From: Larimichthys crocea
Taxonomy: Eukaryota > Chordata > Actinopteri > Sciaenidae
NCBI RefSeq assembly: GCF_000972845.2
Contig: NC_040022.1
Location: forward strand, 1,775,011 to 1,839,010
Direction: 5' to 3'
Length of the DNA stretch: 64,000 nucleotides
Of this stretch, positions 25,083-38,639 are shown in pieces. The position numbers and the translations under genes were made by a program. The notes under the pieces were generated by a model, which saw only the letters and a list, made by a program, of their open reading frames with translations, made no database searches and was not told the DNA's origin. How positions within the stretch are numbered: position 1 is the stretch's first letter; every line of letters starts with the position of its first letter.

Positions 25083-25280
25083 GTATGCACTGGACTGGAA
25101 ATAAACATAGGGGATGCAAGATGACACACTGCACTGGTAATACACATGGGATGGACATTGCCTTTTACTTTTAAGACTCTCACACTGTAGAGATAGTTGG
25201 GGGAAGGCCTAAAAACACACTAGTACAGGGAGGTAGCAAAGTAAAAATAAAGGAAGGACAAAAGAAATAAAAGAATAAAG

Positions 25281-25585
25281 GTGGTGGCATCTGCATTATT
25301 CTATGCAGTCGTCTGCTGGGGAGGAGGAAGCATGGAAAGAGAACCGGAAAAGACTCAACAAACAGTTCAAGAGGTCCAGCTCTGTCCTGTTTTGTCCCCG
25401 AGACTCCACAGAGGAAGTGAGGGAGAGGAGGATGTTAGCAAAGCTGACATCCATCATGAACAACTCCTCTCACCTCCTGCATGAGACTGTGGAGGCCTTA
25501 AACAGCTCCTCCAGCAACAGACTGCGACTCCCACCATGTAAAGAGGAGCACTACCAGACTCTCAGACTCTTTAACACCACTTAAC
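25281..25585 (+). pseudogene. Non-LTR retrotransposon ORF2 C-terminal remnant, frameshifted
   Basis: The 5' part reads VASALFYAVVCWGGG in one frame; the reading then continues in another frame as KENRKRLNKQFKRSSSVL, ERRMLAKLTSIMNN, SHLLHETVEALNSSSSNR and a final RLFNTT with a stop at 25582. This is the pattern at the very end of reverse-transcriptase ORFs of fish LINEs (FYxAVVCWG, then a Lys/Arg-rich stretch, LxSIMxNxSHPLHxT, RLxPPRCxxERxRxSF). A frameshift near 25335 separates the halves, and everything before about 25275 is missing, so it is a dead, 5'-truncated copy. It probably belongs to the L2/CR1/Rex-type LINEs; the clade cannot be fixed by eye. Confidence 0.85.
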
Positions 25586-26039
25586 GAGTTTATTCTATAT
25601 ATTTCTTATTTATGAATAATTTCTTTTAAACTCTGTCTTGTCTTAAAAATTCAATATAGCTTCAACACATGTTGATTTGAGTTGATTAAACTGTATGTTG
25701 TATGCATTATTTAAATTTATAATAAAAAAAGTTTTCAAACTCAACAGTTAATAGTATTACAATTCATCCCACTTTAACACAACACTCTCTCTTATAAACA
25801 ACATTTATCGATGACCTCAACACTAACACACACAGTATTAATGTATTCACAGCCACACTTGCAGACACAGAGCAATATTAGTATTTATTTGGAATCATAT
25901 TACCTGGACGCCTGATGAATGTATGTACAATATTCAGTCTCTCTACCAAGTCCTGAGGGAAATATGCACCTATTGAGCTGCTAAACTCTGTGCCATGTTC
26001 ACCAGCTAGTCATTAATGTTGTCTGTCTGCTGTTTGGTG

Positions 26040-26290
26040 CTGGAGAGGTACTGTAAAGTGGATTTATCTGAGTGTTTTGCTGAAAGCACCTAGAAATTAG
26101 TATAATAAGAGAGAGAGAGAGAGACGAGACTGAGCCAGAGCAGTAAAACTGCAGGCCCTAAAACAATGAGTTGAAAAATGCTAATATGCTCCGCAGAGCT
26201 GAGACGAGTTTGTTGATAATTTTCTGTGGGCTTTCACAGAGTCATTTGATCCATTTTTAATATAAAAATATTGATTAGCGCAGCTTGAAG
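26040..26290 (+). mobile_element. Dispersed repeat family D copy
   Basis: Contains AAACAATGAGTTGAAAAATG, CTCCGCAGAGCTGAGACGAG and the end AAAATATTGATTAGCGCAGC. It carries a short (GA)n at 26109-26124. It lies about 270 bases left of the minisatellite. Confidence 0.65.
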
Positions 26291-26558
26291 TGCATTCATC
26301 TCTGTCCGAAGAAGAATAAAGTCAGACAAACACGGACGACTGTATTCAGTGTAAATGTTCTTAATGAAATGTCACAAAAAAAAAATGGGAATGGAAGATG
26401 CGAGGAGTAAAAGGCCGATGAAGACGAATGACAGTGGAGAGGCGGTGACAGAAGAACAGATGGGAGACAGATAAACGAGAGCGAAAGAGGAGGGAAACGA
26501 GCTGAGAGTGTCTCTCTTGGTTTTCATCTTTCATCTTCAACAGAATATAGATCAGCTG

Positions 26559-26868
26559 TTTTCAGCACCACGGACAGAGACACTGACATTGCGTGTATAT
26601 TTTCAGCACCACGGACAGAGACACTGACATTGCGTGTATATTTTCAGCACCACAGACAGAGACACTGACATTGCGTGTATATTTTCAGCACCACGGACAG
26701 AGACACTGACATTGCATGTATATTTTCAGCATCACGGACAGAGACACTGACATTATGTGTATATTTTCAGCACCACGGACAGAGACACTGACATTGCGTG
26801 TATATTTTCAGCACCACGGACAGAGATACTGACATAGTGTGTATATTTTCAGCACCATGGATAGTGGC
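26559..26868. repeat. 41-bp minisatellite, about 7.5 copies
   Basis: A tandem repeat whose unit begins TTTTCAGCACCACGGACAG and ends GTGTATA. Copies start at 26559, 26600, 26641, 26682, 26723, 26764, 26805 and a partial one at 26846, exactly 41 bases apart. Copies are nearly identical, with single-base changes such as ACGG to ACAG in the third and GCGTG to ATGTG in the fifth; the last two are more diverged. It sits in the giant intron. Confidence 0.97.
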
Positions 26869-28931
26869 ATGAGCCATACAATATGTTACCCATCATCCCT
26901 TTGACTTACATACATGCATGTAAAGAGACTCTAATTTCATTGTAATCTGGAATCTTTATTATCCTAATTTGATTCCTCCTCCTCCCTCTCTCTCTCACTC
27001 CTTTGTTAATCTTCCACCTTTTTAAAAAAAACTTTCCTTCAGTCCCTCACCTCTTTCCTGTTTCTCTACATAATAAACAGTCCTATAACGGCACATTAGA
27101 TCATTGTTCATCACTGTAGTGATGGGAGAATGTAGGAAGATATTATGTTTGTTTATGCACACAGGCACAAATATTTAGAGACATTGTGCAGTTTATAGTC
27201 TGCCTGCTTGGGATAATTAGTGCTTCCATGTGTGTGTTATGTAACATCGAAGCAAACAGTTTGAGGGAATCTCTTTATTCTATTATTTCTTTTTTTATTA
27301 TCTACAAAGAGCGTCTTTTACTCTGACAGGCTTCTGAAGTCCCACCGGTCGCCCCTCAAAGTCACCATGACTCATTCACACCCCCCTCTCTCTCTCTGTA
27401 ATTGCTCTTCGAGGAACAACAAAGCAAACCCCTGGCCACCGCTTCTTAACTTCTGAGAATTCAATTATTCAAACGAGGCAATCGTACAGCACAGTCATCT
27501 AAAACTCACTTGCTAACTTAGATTTACTGATGTTTTTGCGTATTTGGCCCTTTTCGTAAGTCTATGTTTGTGAGCCATCTTGCAGCTTTGTGTATGTATT
27601 GATACATGTGCAATTTGTGTGTGAATTCGAGTGTGTATGTGCGTTACATAATCATCATCTCCTGCTCCCTCTAACAGCTGCAGAAATTTGGAGAGGTGAA
27701 GAAACAGTTGTTACGCAACAAGACTCAATCTGGGTCTCATACATTAAAGCTAATTTGCTGGAATTAATCTTTCATGAAAGATTTTCACAACAGTTATTCA
27801 GGTCGCTTCAGGCTCCAGATCAGGTTTTGGTGCAGGACAGAGGTCAAGTGAGGGTTATTTGTATCTCATGGCTAATTGATGATTGATATAAAACAATCAG
27901 TAACCTGTTTATGCCAGCCCCAGTATGGATACATTTACAAATTTCACAACAGTTTGCACTAATTTAACTGACATTAGGTATTGACAAATTGCATTAAGGT
28001 ATAAAGGATCCTTAACAATTCTCAGTAGAGGAGTGTATTCCTTCTACATATGCACAACATGCAGTTATACTCTATCTCTAAACTACTACTACTTTATGCT
28101 GTAAATAAAAGGTAAAACCCATCGGGGTCATTTTGAGCCCAGAGGACAAAAGATGTATGGCATCTGGTATTTGCAGTACCTTTTTTTTAATCTCTGTGAA
28201 AGGTAAAGATATTCAGTCATGCATGCTTCCTATTTGCTCTACCTGCAAGACTACTGAATTAATAATAACCAATCTGGTAGATCTGTGTTTGTGTGCTTTA
28301 GTTTAGTCTGTGTGAGTAACAGTAGGAGCGTACAGGTATACACCTCTGCCCCCTGTACTTAGAGAACTAGTGAATTATTGACCTATTCTAAGTGTTGAAC
28401 ATGCCCTTTCATCACAGAGGCCAAGCAGCCCCTGAGGCTTCACTTTACACTCGCAAATCTCTGAAACTCCGCTCAAAGGCTCGCCACTACAGGGGCCAGA
28501 TCATTTTAAATCACACATGCTGTTCCTTATTTAAATCGAAGTGGATTTACATTTCACAGAAGTTGCCGTCTTCACGTGACTGCTGCACTGCCCACAGCAT
28601 GAGCAGGTGTTGATTTGCATAAATATAAACAAATATGTCATAATATCATCTGATGGCATGTCATCGCTGCAAAAGCACCATTAGAATATTTTTGTTTTTC
28701 ATCACGTTTACTAATGATCTACATTTTCACTTACAATTGTTCACTTACACTCATGTTCTGCTTAAATCTTTTGTATTTCAGTTTTTCTGCTTGCTTTTCT
28801 GTTTGAGATTCCCTGTTCAGTTCTCTTTGGGGAGGAGCTCACTTGGGTTTCTCTCCTGTCCTGCAGAGATGAATTATTTTCTATCTTTGTTTTGGAACTG
28901 TTTTGTTCATATTCAGCCCAACTCCAAGCAG

Positions 28932-29302
28932 TAATCTCCATGGCTGTGAAGGGAAGCCAATACAGAAGTGCCAAAAACTGCAGTTCCTCAAATGTCCATT
29001 TGAGGCTGTCAGTCTCCATAAGTCCCCATATTAAAAACCCAACTTCACAGCAGAAATTAACATGTTAACAGCCTTTTACAAATTATATTAAGGCTCTTTA
29101 TTATGCAGATCGTGATTACCAAGACTTTTTTCAGCCTACCTCAGGTCACCGATGATCCACATCTTTTAGATTAGCTAAGAGGAGGCAGAGGCAAGACAGC
29201 CAAGATGGCGTGGCTAGAGCCGCCACACTCTGAGTTTCACAACGGCTCTTACCTATGGAAGATGTCACAGATACGATGTCCCTGCTATATACTATGTATG
29301 GT
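28932..29302 (+). mobile_element. Dispersed repeat family A, diverged copy
   Basis: Shows AAAACTGCAGTTCCTC, CCATAAGTCCCCATATTAA, CACAGCAGAAATTAACATG, then an internal region ending with TTTCACAACGGCTCTTACC and a diverged GATGTCACAGATACGATGTC. The last segment corresponds to the GTGACGTCACGCATACGTC part of the 63 kb copy. Confidence 0.65.
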
Positions 29303-30283
29303 TATGTCAGGTGATATACCTGGATATGTCAGGTGTATACCTGCTCTAAGGTTGAGTGTATTCTTTTAATAACTTTTAATATGTGTTTATCAGTCATTAA
29401 ATCGATCAGTCGAAAGATGAATTTGGTTTTAGTTGATTTAATTCTGTTACATCGGAGTGACATGTATCTTTAATTCCCATAAAACACACTCATTTTTCTC
29501 TTGTACCATACAACACAATCTGTTCTATTTATTGCTCTGTGATTTTTTGTCCAAGTGTATAAATCACCACCAATGTTAAGTCTGGCACGAGAGATTTACA
29601 GCCTATTCTTCCTCATCCATAAACCCATTTAAGTTGTAGCCAAAGGCCGATGTTGTACCCATAAAAGAGGTGAGGAAAAAATTAATTGATACATATTGTC
29701 CATTAAATCTAATTTCTTACACCTTTCTGTCACCGTGGGGGTCATGTCTTTTTTTCATTGATTTAAGGGCCGTAAAAATAGTTGGACCCATTTCATTAGC
29801 CGCCGGTAGCGAATCAACATGAGATATGACCAGTTTGCTTAAAAATGAAATATCCAGTAGGTGAGAAGAATAAAAACTGACTATAATTAGTGTCTATATT
29901 AGTGTCATTATGAATACTGCACTTTATTTCATGGTTGTCTCTTATTGTTTAAGAAATAATGAATTATAAATGTCAGCAGGAAGATGCTGCTGTGTGTGTT
30001 CGAAACCAGCATGCAGCTTTTAATTGTAAATGAAGGTTGACACAGACAGTCAAGGTCATAATATGAAACACGGACACACACTCTCACCTTCAAGTCATTG
30101 CCAGGTCGTGTGAAAGAAGAGTATCATGCATTGACTTAATTATTTATGTATGCATCCAGACAGGAAGAAAGGGCATGAGGTATGCATATTAGTTTCTCTA
30201 TGAAATATTACTGAATAGACCTTTGATGTAGCCAAAGGAATGCAATAAAGGATAAAAGAAAGAAGAGAAGAGATATAGAAGAA

Positions 30284-30338
<55 letters not shown>

Positions 30339-30340
30339 CG
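30284..30340. repeat. (GT)n(GA)n compound microsatellite
   Basis: A short GT run passes directly into (GA)n with AAAG interruptions; purine-rich sequence continues to about 30440. Confidence 0.95.
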
Positions 30341-30801
30341 AGAACGGAGGAGGGATGAGGCGGGAGGGAGACGAGAGTGACGACAGGATGAGAGAGAGAG
30401 AGAGGACTGTAAGAAAAGAGACGGAGAGAAAAGGATTTGATAAAGTGTCCTAATAAATTTGCTGTTCACTCAGAGAAGGAAATAATTAAGATACAGAGCA
30501 GTGAGGGAGGCAAAGACTAAGTGAAAAAGAAAGAAATAGAGAGGTTAAAATAATTGGTGACTTCAACAGTTGGTTGTAAGAAATCAGAGCTGGAGAGAAA
30601 GTGATGTATGCGTGTGGATATGGATGTAGTATGTGCTAAGTCCACTCTACCTCATTGTTACTGAAGTGGGTCCGATCTCTAGTGATGTAATTTGATGTAT
30701 AATAGTTGCTGACAGTGATACACACAGTTGTGTGTGGCATTCCTCTACTTGTAAGCGGGATACTCCTCATGTACTGGACGGCCATCAAGTAGGTTACAAA
30801 T

Positions 30802-30822
30802 ACACACACACACACACACACA
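30802..30822. repeat. (CA)n microsatellite
   Basis: Uninterrupted CA run of 21 bases. Confidence 0.9.
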
Positions 30823-30983
30823 CCTCAGCTCAATCAGTGTAGCATCAAAATGATTTCAGTGTTGCTTTAATCAGTTTGTTGATGAGTTAAAACATCTGCT
30901 TAAACACTTGAAGACGTCCATTTTGGCTCTCTAAGTGCATTAACCTTTGTATCTCATGCACCTGGCTGGTGCAGTTGTGTGTA

Positions 30984-31001
30984 CATATATATATATATAT
31001 A
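30984..31001. repeat. (TA)n microsatellite
   Basis: Short TA run bounded by GTACA and CATATG. Confidence 0.85.
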
Positions 31002-33409
31002 CATATGCCTCCCCCCAGCTCTGCACTGTGCTGGTGCTCCCTGACTAATTGTGGCCAGCCTATAATGTGATTGTAGAGACGATATGCCTTACTACTCCCT
31101 CTAACCACAGAGGCGCATACTTCATCATGTTAATTCCCCTGTGTGCTGTCTGTGTGTGTGTGTGTGTGCATGTGGATGTGATACACACATTTATATACAG
31201 GTGTATCTCAGCTCTTTTGTTCTGTGTGTGCATGTACAGGAATGATCTCATCCATATTCTCCAGGCAGCAGCAGCAGCGGTGGAATCGCTCAGCTCGCTG
31301 CCTTCACGCAGCACCATAAAAACCCAGCAGTGAGCCGGTGCTGCCCATCACTCGGCAGCTTCCTACACTTGGCAAGGGACGACTGATCGAGAATATTAAC
31401 TGCGAACCTATAAAGAAGAAAGAAGCTTGTACAGCCTCTTAGAATTATACCCATGTAGGGAACAAAAGAAAAAAAGAAAGGCCTGTTTTTCATCTCTTCA
31501 CGTAGACCTTTCAGTGCTAAATTATGTGAATAGCTTTTTAAATTGTCCACAGAGGAAACCATCAGAGTCGATCCACGATCCCAGCATTTATCCTGCATCT
31601 GTTCTGCATGTTTCTCCAGCATTTCCACTTGGACGTGCAGGGAAAATGAAACAGGAAGCATGTTACCTTGATATATTTAAGCTATGTTGGACCACACATT
31701 GATTGAGGGATTGATTTTGACTTATAATATTTGCTGCTGTGAGTGGTTGTGCAGACATTTGCTGAGGTAAAAGCAGTTTTTCAAAGATGTTTTCTTTGAC
31801 AGTTTGTATCAGTAGATGGTGACGTGGATTGATTGAAGTGAGGGTGAGTAATTACAGCCGCTCAGACACAAAAACCCAAATCACAAAAGCAGTTTTTGCT
31901 CTATTCATTTTAACTCTCGGGGCGGCACAACTATCCAAGGTTATTTTTAACACATAACAGAGAAACAAACTTTAGATTGAAGATGTTTAACATTACAAGT
32001 GCAAGCTGAATGAGCAGACCAATATTAATAATAAATCAATGAGTACTGTGCACTTTAATCTCGATATTTCCAATTATTCTCTGGGTCGCTTCTCCAAAAG
32101 ATGTTTGTATCAAAGATTTCTGCCTCCACTTCAGTAAAAGATTGTGAAAATCTGATGAGAAGAGGCTCAAATGTAGTTTGCAGAAGTTCTCAGCATACCT
32201 GGATGACACAGCATTATTTATTGAAGCTCGATCAAGGAGAATGAAGATCGGCAGTACAAAAGGAGTCCAATCCCAATTCTGAAGGTTTCTTCCTGTCATG
32301 GAGTATTTATCTTCAGGTTCAATACGTGTTCACATAAGGTCATTCTTCACCTCTCTATATAGGTGTGAGGATTCTATTGGGTATTTGATCAAAACAAGGA
32401 CATGAGCTAAATCACACTGTATGTTACTTGAGGTCACACCTTTTACAGAGAGCCAGTCAGTCTTTATGTCTGAAAGAAAAGTAATCTTGACCTTGGCTTT
32501 TGCCTTTGAGAAAGACTATAGAGTTCAAGGAGGCTGTGTCAGTCTAGTCACCTGTAGACCTGTGGCCCCCTTTAGATTTGCCACAAAGTAGCACGGGCAG
32601 CACTGCACCATTTCAAGTCAACTGTGAAGGAGGCGAGTTCCTTCACAGTGCTGTTCAGCTCATTTATACTGAGTTCGGAGGCGTAACTTTAAGGTTCTAT
32701 TGCAAACTGTTTCCACTCTTTACGCTCAGCTAACAGTCTACTGGTTCCAGCTTCATATTTCATTTCCTGCCGTACAGGCTTCAGGGTGGTATTGATGGTC
32801 TGATTTAAATCAACTACTGTAACTAATCATTTCAATAATTGATCACGGTTTGACAACACTACATGATGTTTAACTGCTTGTAATTACTTGTAATGACACG
32901 GGACAGGGGAACAGACGCAGACCACCTGACATGAATGATGGAAAACACACAGACTAAGTACAAGAGAACTAATTAAGTAATTAAACATGTGACACAGTTT
33001 TTTATACTCGCATCAACACCTCAAATGTTAAAGTCTCATGTGTCATTTGTAAAAACAAATCAAACACATTGTATTTACTACGTGCAAAGCCACGTCATCT
33101 TTATGAGAATAAAAACAAACTATGGGTTTCTATGGGTCACATATAGTCCACAAATATATGAGTGTATAATAACTGAGTTGTCAAAGAATCTGTGTGTGAC
33201 AGGAATTATATGTAAGGAAGTGAAGGGTTTGTATGTGTTATGAGTAAAACAGAACTGAAACCTTCTCACTGTTGTGAGAAATGCTTTGCGCTTCAATGAG
33301 CTCCTTCTCATGCGGTGGGTTTTACTCCTCATCCTTTTAAAAGCAACACACAAAAACACCTCCGTCACGTGTACCGCATACAAACACACACTAGTTGTAC
33401 TCGACCACA

Positions 33410-33411
<2 letters not shown>

Positions 33412-33442
<31 letters not shown>
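33412..33442. repeat. (CA)n microsatellite
   Basis: CA run of about 31 bases, preceded by scattered ACACAC text from 33380. Confidence 0.95.
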
Positions 33443-33444
<2 letters not shown>

Positions 33445-34433
33445 CAACTGCTTTGTCGTGTCGGATCAGGAGCCAGCTCTTCTCCGTGTTTCCTAAAGCG
33501 TGAATCTCTTGCTGGTGTGCCCACCCACCATGTCTAACAGTGATTGATGCTCCTCAGACACACTCTCTGACAGACTCTGTGGGTGTGTGCATGTGTACGT
33601 GCATGCCTATGTTTGACCTTCAAATCACCTTCAATGCCAACAACCCCCCACGCCACCACCACCACCTCTAAACCTCCCTATCCGTGCTCTCATCTTGGTA
33701 TGTTCTGACTGATACCTGATTAACCGGAGGACTGGGTTAGTGCCGCAAAGGCCACCTGAAAGGGAGGGAGGGAGTTAGGAGTGGGGTGGGCGGGTGAGGG
33801 GGTGTTAGCATGTCCTGTGCAGACTGCTAATTGGCTGCTATATACCCTGCGGAGGGGGGAGGAACAAAGGGAGGAAAGGATGGAGGAAGAAGTGGGAGGA
33901 AATTGATGGAGAGGATAGCAAAGAGAAGACGAAAGGGGAAGACGGTGTTGCAGAGGTGCGATGGCATGAGTGAGGCAGAAAGATGAGGAGAGAGAGAAGA
34001 AAAGCCTGGAGAACCAGAGGGAGCAGATGGCTTTGAAAGAGAATGACATGAGGGTGACAAAGGAGGAGAAAAATTACATCACCGCATCCAGCAGCCGTCT
34101 CGTCTCGCAGAGAAACAATCTGCCCTTTTTTTTATGTTGTCTGCATGTTTTCAGAATCTACTCCTCCTCTTATCACTTTAGAAAGTTCACAATCACTCCG
34201 GCCTAACTTTTATTAACTGCTCTGATGTCCAGTTATATTCCATTTTCATATATATATGTAAAAGGAACACTCTGCCTTATTACTCAGTCAAATGCCCATA
34301 CAGCTCTACGTAGCCCATCACTTTCTCTTCCTCCTCCCCCCCTGCTGCCTCTACCCCACTTTTTGCTCCCCCTAGGCAGTGATTTGTGGATTCTGTCACA
34401 CTGTGGCAGCTGGATCCTCTCTCTGTACCCCTT

Positions 34434-34530
34434 AGAGAGAGAGAGGGAGAGAGGAAAAGGAGACAGAGACAGAGAGAAGGGGAAAGAGGGAGAGAGAGCA
34501 AAGAGGGGGAAGAGGATGAGAGGACTTGAG
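34434..34530. repeat. Purine-only tract, GA-rich
   Basis: Nearly 100 bases of A/G on the plus strand with very few pyrimidines (GACAGAGACAGAG). It follows purine-rich sequence at 33740-34070. Confidence 0.9.
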
Positions 34531-34989
34531 GGTCTAGCCACCTCCGAATAATTACACGTCCCTTCTCTCCATGCGCCGTCATCCTTTAGGTAGTGTGAAA
34601 TGTAGGCCACCAGCCTAAATATAATCCAGACTGCTGAGATGGGTCGCTCTCATTTTTATGAATGACTCCCCCATTCTTAAAAAGAGCAGGTTCCTCTGCA
34701 CTTATGACTCAATTCATTATTTACAGGCTCTGAAGGCAAACACAGGTGTTTTCAATCACTCTTGCTGATTAGACCTCTCGCTGACGGTCGACGGGGTTTC
34801 GTACAGTGTTGTCGTGTTGGGGGTTTGGGATCCAGAAGCTGATAGATTGATTAGGCTGATGTAGGATAGATGGAAATCTGGACTAACATGCCACTTTCCA
34901 GATGTTCGACTGCAGCTCCAAACAGGGGTGTCACAAAATACTGGTATTCATGTTAACCGTGATATTTTCAAAATTGAATATGGAATAAA

Positions 34990-35125
34990 GCTCCTATATA
35001 CAGTATATATATTAACTCCACATTTCAGTAATATATCGTTCAGGGTCTTTTCACGTGTTTTCAGGAACTATTTTCCAACATATTTAATGTATTTTGAAAG
35101 AAATCTCAGAATCGCTTTTACACAA
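34990..35125 (-). mobile_element. Dispersed repeat family B, inverted partial copy
   Basis: Reverse complement of the family B left part: CAGTAATATATCGTTC, TCACGTGTTTTCAGGAACTA and GAAAGAAATCTCAGAATCGC. The right part of the element is not seen. Confidence 0.7.
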
Positions 35126-36179
35126 TCTTTCCGTTGTCTGTTTGTGGTTCACACTCAATATAATTGTTTGTTTTGTTTTCTTTTGTACAGTTTCAGATTC
35201 TCAGATTCTCTCTCGCCTCCTCCTTCTCCAAAACACACAATAAATGCTTTAAAAGATTACAAGAGAGAGACCACAAGACAGCCCTAGTTCCAAATTTACA
35301 AACTGTATAAAAATGAGTCATAGTTCCTGTTTTTAATATAATGATCATTGCGGCTACAGTCTAAACTAGAAATAAAACTCATGTAGGTTCACAATGCCAA
35401 ACTCATATGTACACAGGTCTTTCCAAGAGAAGATAAAAGGGAAAGCACTGGTGTAAATAAATCATTTCATGATGGATGAATTCCATTTAGTGGCTTCAGT
35501 ATCAGGTTCTTGTTATTGTGCATGCTTGCTCACTGTCACACTGTCATGGTTTAAGGTTTCTCTACACTGCGTGATTTCTGGCTGTCTGAGACAAAAGTTG
35601 ACAGTTGTGATAGAAACTGCTGGTCTGAGATCGCACCGTGAAACACGTCCACCAACGGCTGATTTGGAGCTTTGGCGAGACAAAGACAGCTCAATACAAA
35701 ATACTGAGTGTCAGAAATTTTCACAATGTGACTGCCGCTATGACGCATGTCTACAACCCAACCTATATGAACTAACGCAGAATACATTGGCTGACATTTC
35801 GAAGGCGCTATTTCTGAATTTGAAGTTCCAGGGATAAAAAAAAAAATGCAAAAACGGATGACATACCTGTGCTCTCATTTACTTATTTCCTCACTCTATG
35901 ATTCACTGCCCAGTCATTGCATAACCTGAAATACCTTAAAATTGATATCGCACAGTTTGAAACCAAGATTTTTATTAGACCCATCTCCCACAGTGTGACA
36001 TTTAAGAAACTTACATGACTGCAAGCACAGTCTAAAGGTGCCTTTACTGGGACAACTGAAGAGAGCTGTCATGAATGCATTAGTACTATATGTACGACCA
36101 TATGACCATAAACAATATGAAGAAAGGATGTTGTACTTGTGATGTTACCCACAGGTTTCTGAAGCGTTGTTGTGAAGCT

Positions 36180-36425
36180 CAGATTGTGGTGGCTCTCGTT
36201 GTCGCCATCTTGGTAGTCCTGCACCTGCCACCTCTCGGACTGATCTAAAAATGGGTACCAGGCTCTAAACATGTTTATTTCAGCTGTAAAGCTGGACGTT
36301 TTAACATAGGGACTTATGGAGATTGAGTTGTTCTGTAGCCAGCCCAAGTGACCGTTTGAGGAACTGCAGTTTTTGCCACTTTGGCGCATAGGCTCCACAA
36401 AGCAACCTCCATGGCTGTGATGAGT
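36180..36425 (-). mobile_element. Dispersed repeat family A, inverted copy
   Basis: Contains TACCAGGCTCTAAACATG, TTTCAGCTGTAAAGCTGGAC, ACTTATGGAGATTGAG and GAGGAACTGCAGTTTTTGCC in the same order as the 53.4 kb copy. The 143-aa minus-strand ORF covering it is a repeat translation, not a gene. Confidence 0.75.
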
Positions 36426-38563
36426 CAAAAATGACTGCCGTGAAGACATGGCTAATTGTTTATATACCTTTTTGAACAAACAAGAGACAAAGAAAAGCAC
36501 AGGTGCATCTAATTACAATAACAATGAGACTTTTTCAATGAAACAATTCACCCATCGTAAAGTTATTAATTACACCTGCGTCAAAATGCCCATCATCCTG
36601 CCAGCTAAAATTGGACTTGTCAGTGCTCTTTGTTAAAAAAATAATTAACCTTCGTAATTAATTTTCTCTGGTCTTCATACCAAAAGGCATCAGTTCAGTT
36701 TGCTCTTTGTTTCATTTTGTCAAGCCCCATTTTTCAGACAACTTTAAATTACTGCATGGCTGTCAGATGCCAACACTTATCTTTGTCATTCTTGCTTTAA
36801 TGGTTTGCCATTGTAGTTGTTGACGTTCTCACTTCTGCTGAACCGCAACACATTTTGTTTGAAATGCGGTTAATAAGTTTGTCCACAAAAAAACATTATC
36901 TTAATGGCCATGTTTTTATTGTCTACCACAACATATTTGTTGTATTGACTACATTTTATTTAAGCTAAGTCGTACTTATTTGAGGTATTAATAGACCTTC
37001 TTAGACTGCAGTCCTAAAAACACAGGTGTAATTAACAACATGAACTTTGTTCCACTCCATTGATGCAGCATATACACAAGAGAAGAAAAAGGTCTAGGTA
37101 AACAAATGTATTGTGTTAGCTTAATTGTCAAACACAATCCGACCAGCAGTTGACACAAACTGAGCTCAGTGACCTGTGCTTGACAGCGTTGACCTTTCTG
37201 TAACCTTTATTGTCCCGGGGAGGGATGTAACCATGTTGTCCAGCATTCAGCTCATTTTAATTCAAAACCTTTCATTACAGACGCTCCTGAGAGAGCTGCC
37301 CGGCACAAAACAGTGTGGTCAGCTCCGCTGGAACAAGTGGAGGTTAAGTGACTTGAGTTTCTCCACTATGACTACCCCTCCCCTTTATTGTGTTTTTCGA
37401 GTTTTACCACAAGGAGTTGTGACTTCATATGGCAATGTCACAACTTTGACATTTGTAACATGACTCATCATGTTATTGATGGAGACGTGCTGGGTGACGT
37501 GTACCACCTCGGGGTATGTTGCGCTGGGCCACACGGCTGCGATATTCTCAAGAATTTATATACAAACACTGGAATTTTTTATCCTTAGGTAACACAAGGT
37601 CACGTGTGGGCCTTGAGGTGCTCAGCAGTATCAGTTGTTTGGCTTTGGTTGAGAACAGTAGGTGCCAGTCTATCTTATCGCTGTGCTGGCCAGGGTCGAA
37701 GAGACCTGTTGCTGCCTTCTTAGACATAATAGATAGCTTGCTGTTGACTATCCAATCTGCGTAAACAGACATCTGTGTCTCCAGACTAGAATATACTGAC
37801 AATAACACCTGCATGGGTAAAGATATTCTCTTTGACTAATTCTGGGCGTATAGCATTTGTGGTGTTATCTTGGGGTTTAAAGTTTATCCACCAGGATGAG
37901 TTGGGGCAGAATGTGAGACCGACTCAGGCACTTCTGATGAACTTTGAGAGTGTCTCTAATTCTCCTTGATCAAGCATCAATAAATAATACAGCATAAGAC
38001 ATCAGAGGCTCCTGAACACTTTCTTCCCTCCTGACCTCACCATTGACCTTTGACTTTAGTCATTTCTCCACAACAAACACAAAAATTATGCATTTAAACG
38101 ATGAATCTACAGACTGCACACATTCCAACCCCAAGCCCTAATGCTAACCCTAAATGCTAACACAATATTCTGGAGCAACCTTCATCAGCATGAGAGACAG
38201 ACAGCACAAATTAAAAAGCACAATTAAAGATAACATGAAGGCCGTATGTCACTGTTATGATACTACTTGTTCACACGCATGCCGCATGTTAATGCGCCTC
38301 GAGTCGTGCTGCAGCATGACTTATATACTGACTAATATAGCACACTTACACACTCACACGTAGTGAGATACGTCAGCGCTTTTGCCATGCTTGACATTTC
38401 TCTCACTCTGCAGCAGGCGCATGTAAGCCGTCCACTGACATTTCACACATTGTGAGGACGGGTAGACAGAGACAGAGGACAAAATAAAGGCAGAGAGCGG
38501 GAAATAAACGAGAGCAGCGAGAGGAAGAGGTGTGTTTTGTAGAGGTTTAAACAGATTTTACTG

Positions 38564-38564
<1 letters not shown>

Positions 38565-38604
<40 letters not shown>
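38565..38604. repeat. (CA)20 microsatellite
   Basis: Uninterrupted CA repeat of 40 bases. Confidence 0.97.
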
Positions 38605-38606
<2 letters not shown>

Positions 38607-38639
38607 CTATTTTCATCTAATCGGATCCACCTGCAGTCT

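Noticed and set aside
26559..26868. CRISPR array
   Set aside because: Units are contiguous tandem copies without unique spacers, in a vertebrate intron.
33720..34060. Overlapping Ser/Leu/Pro-rich minus-strand ORFs
   Set aside because: Composition artefact of a purine-rich plus strand; no domain, signal peptide logic or splice sites.
35469..35837. 122-aa plus-strand ORF
   Set aside because: No recognisable domain, no paired splice sites; parts resemble dispersed-repeat text.
36069..36500. 143-aa minus-strand ORF
   Set aside because: Lies over a family A dispersed repeat.
38125..38160. Telomere-like CTAACCCTAA
   Set aside because: Only one and a half imperfect units (CCCTAATGCTAACCCTAAATG); not an interstitial telomere array.
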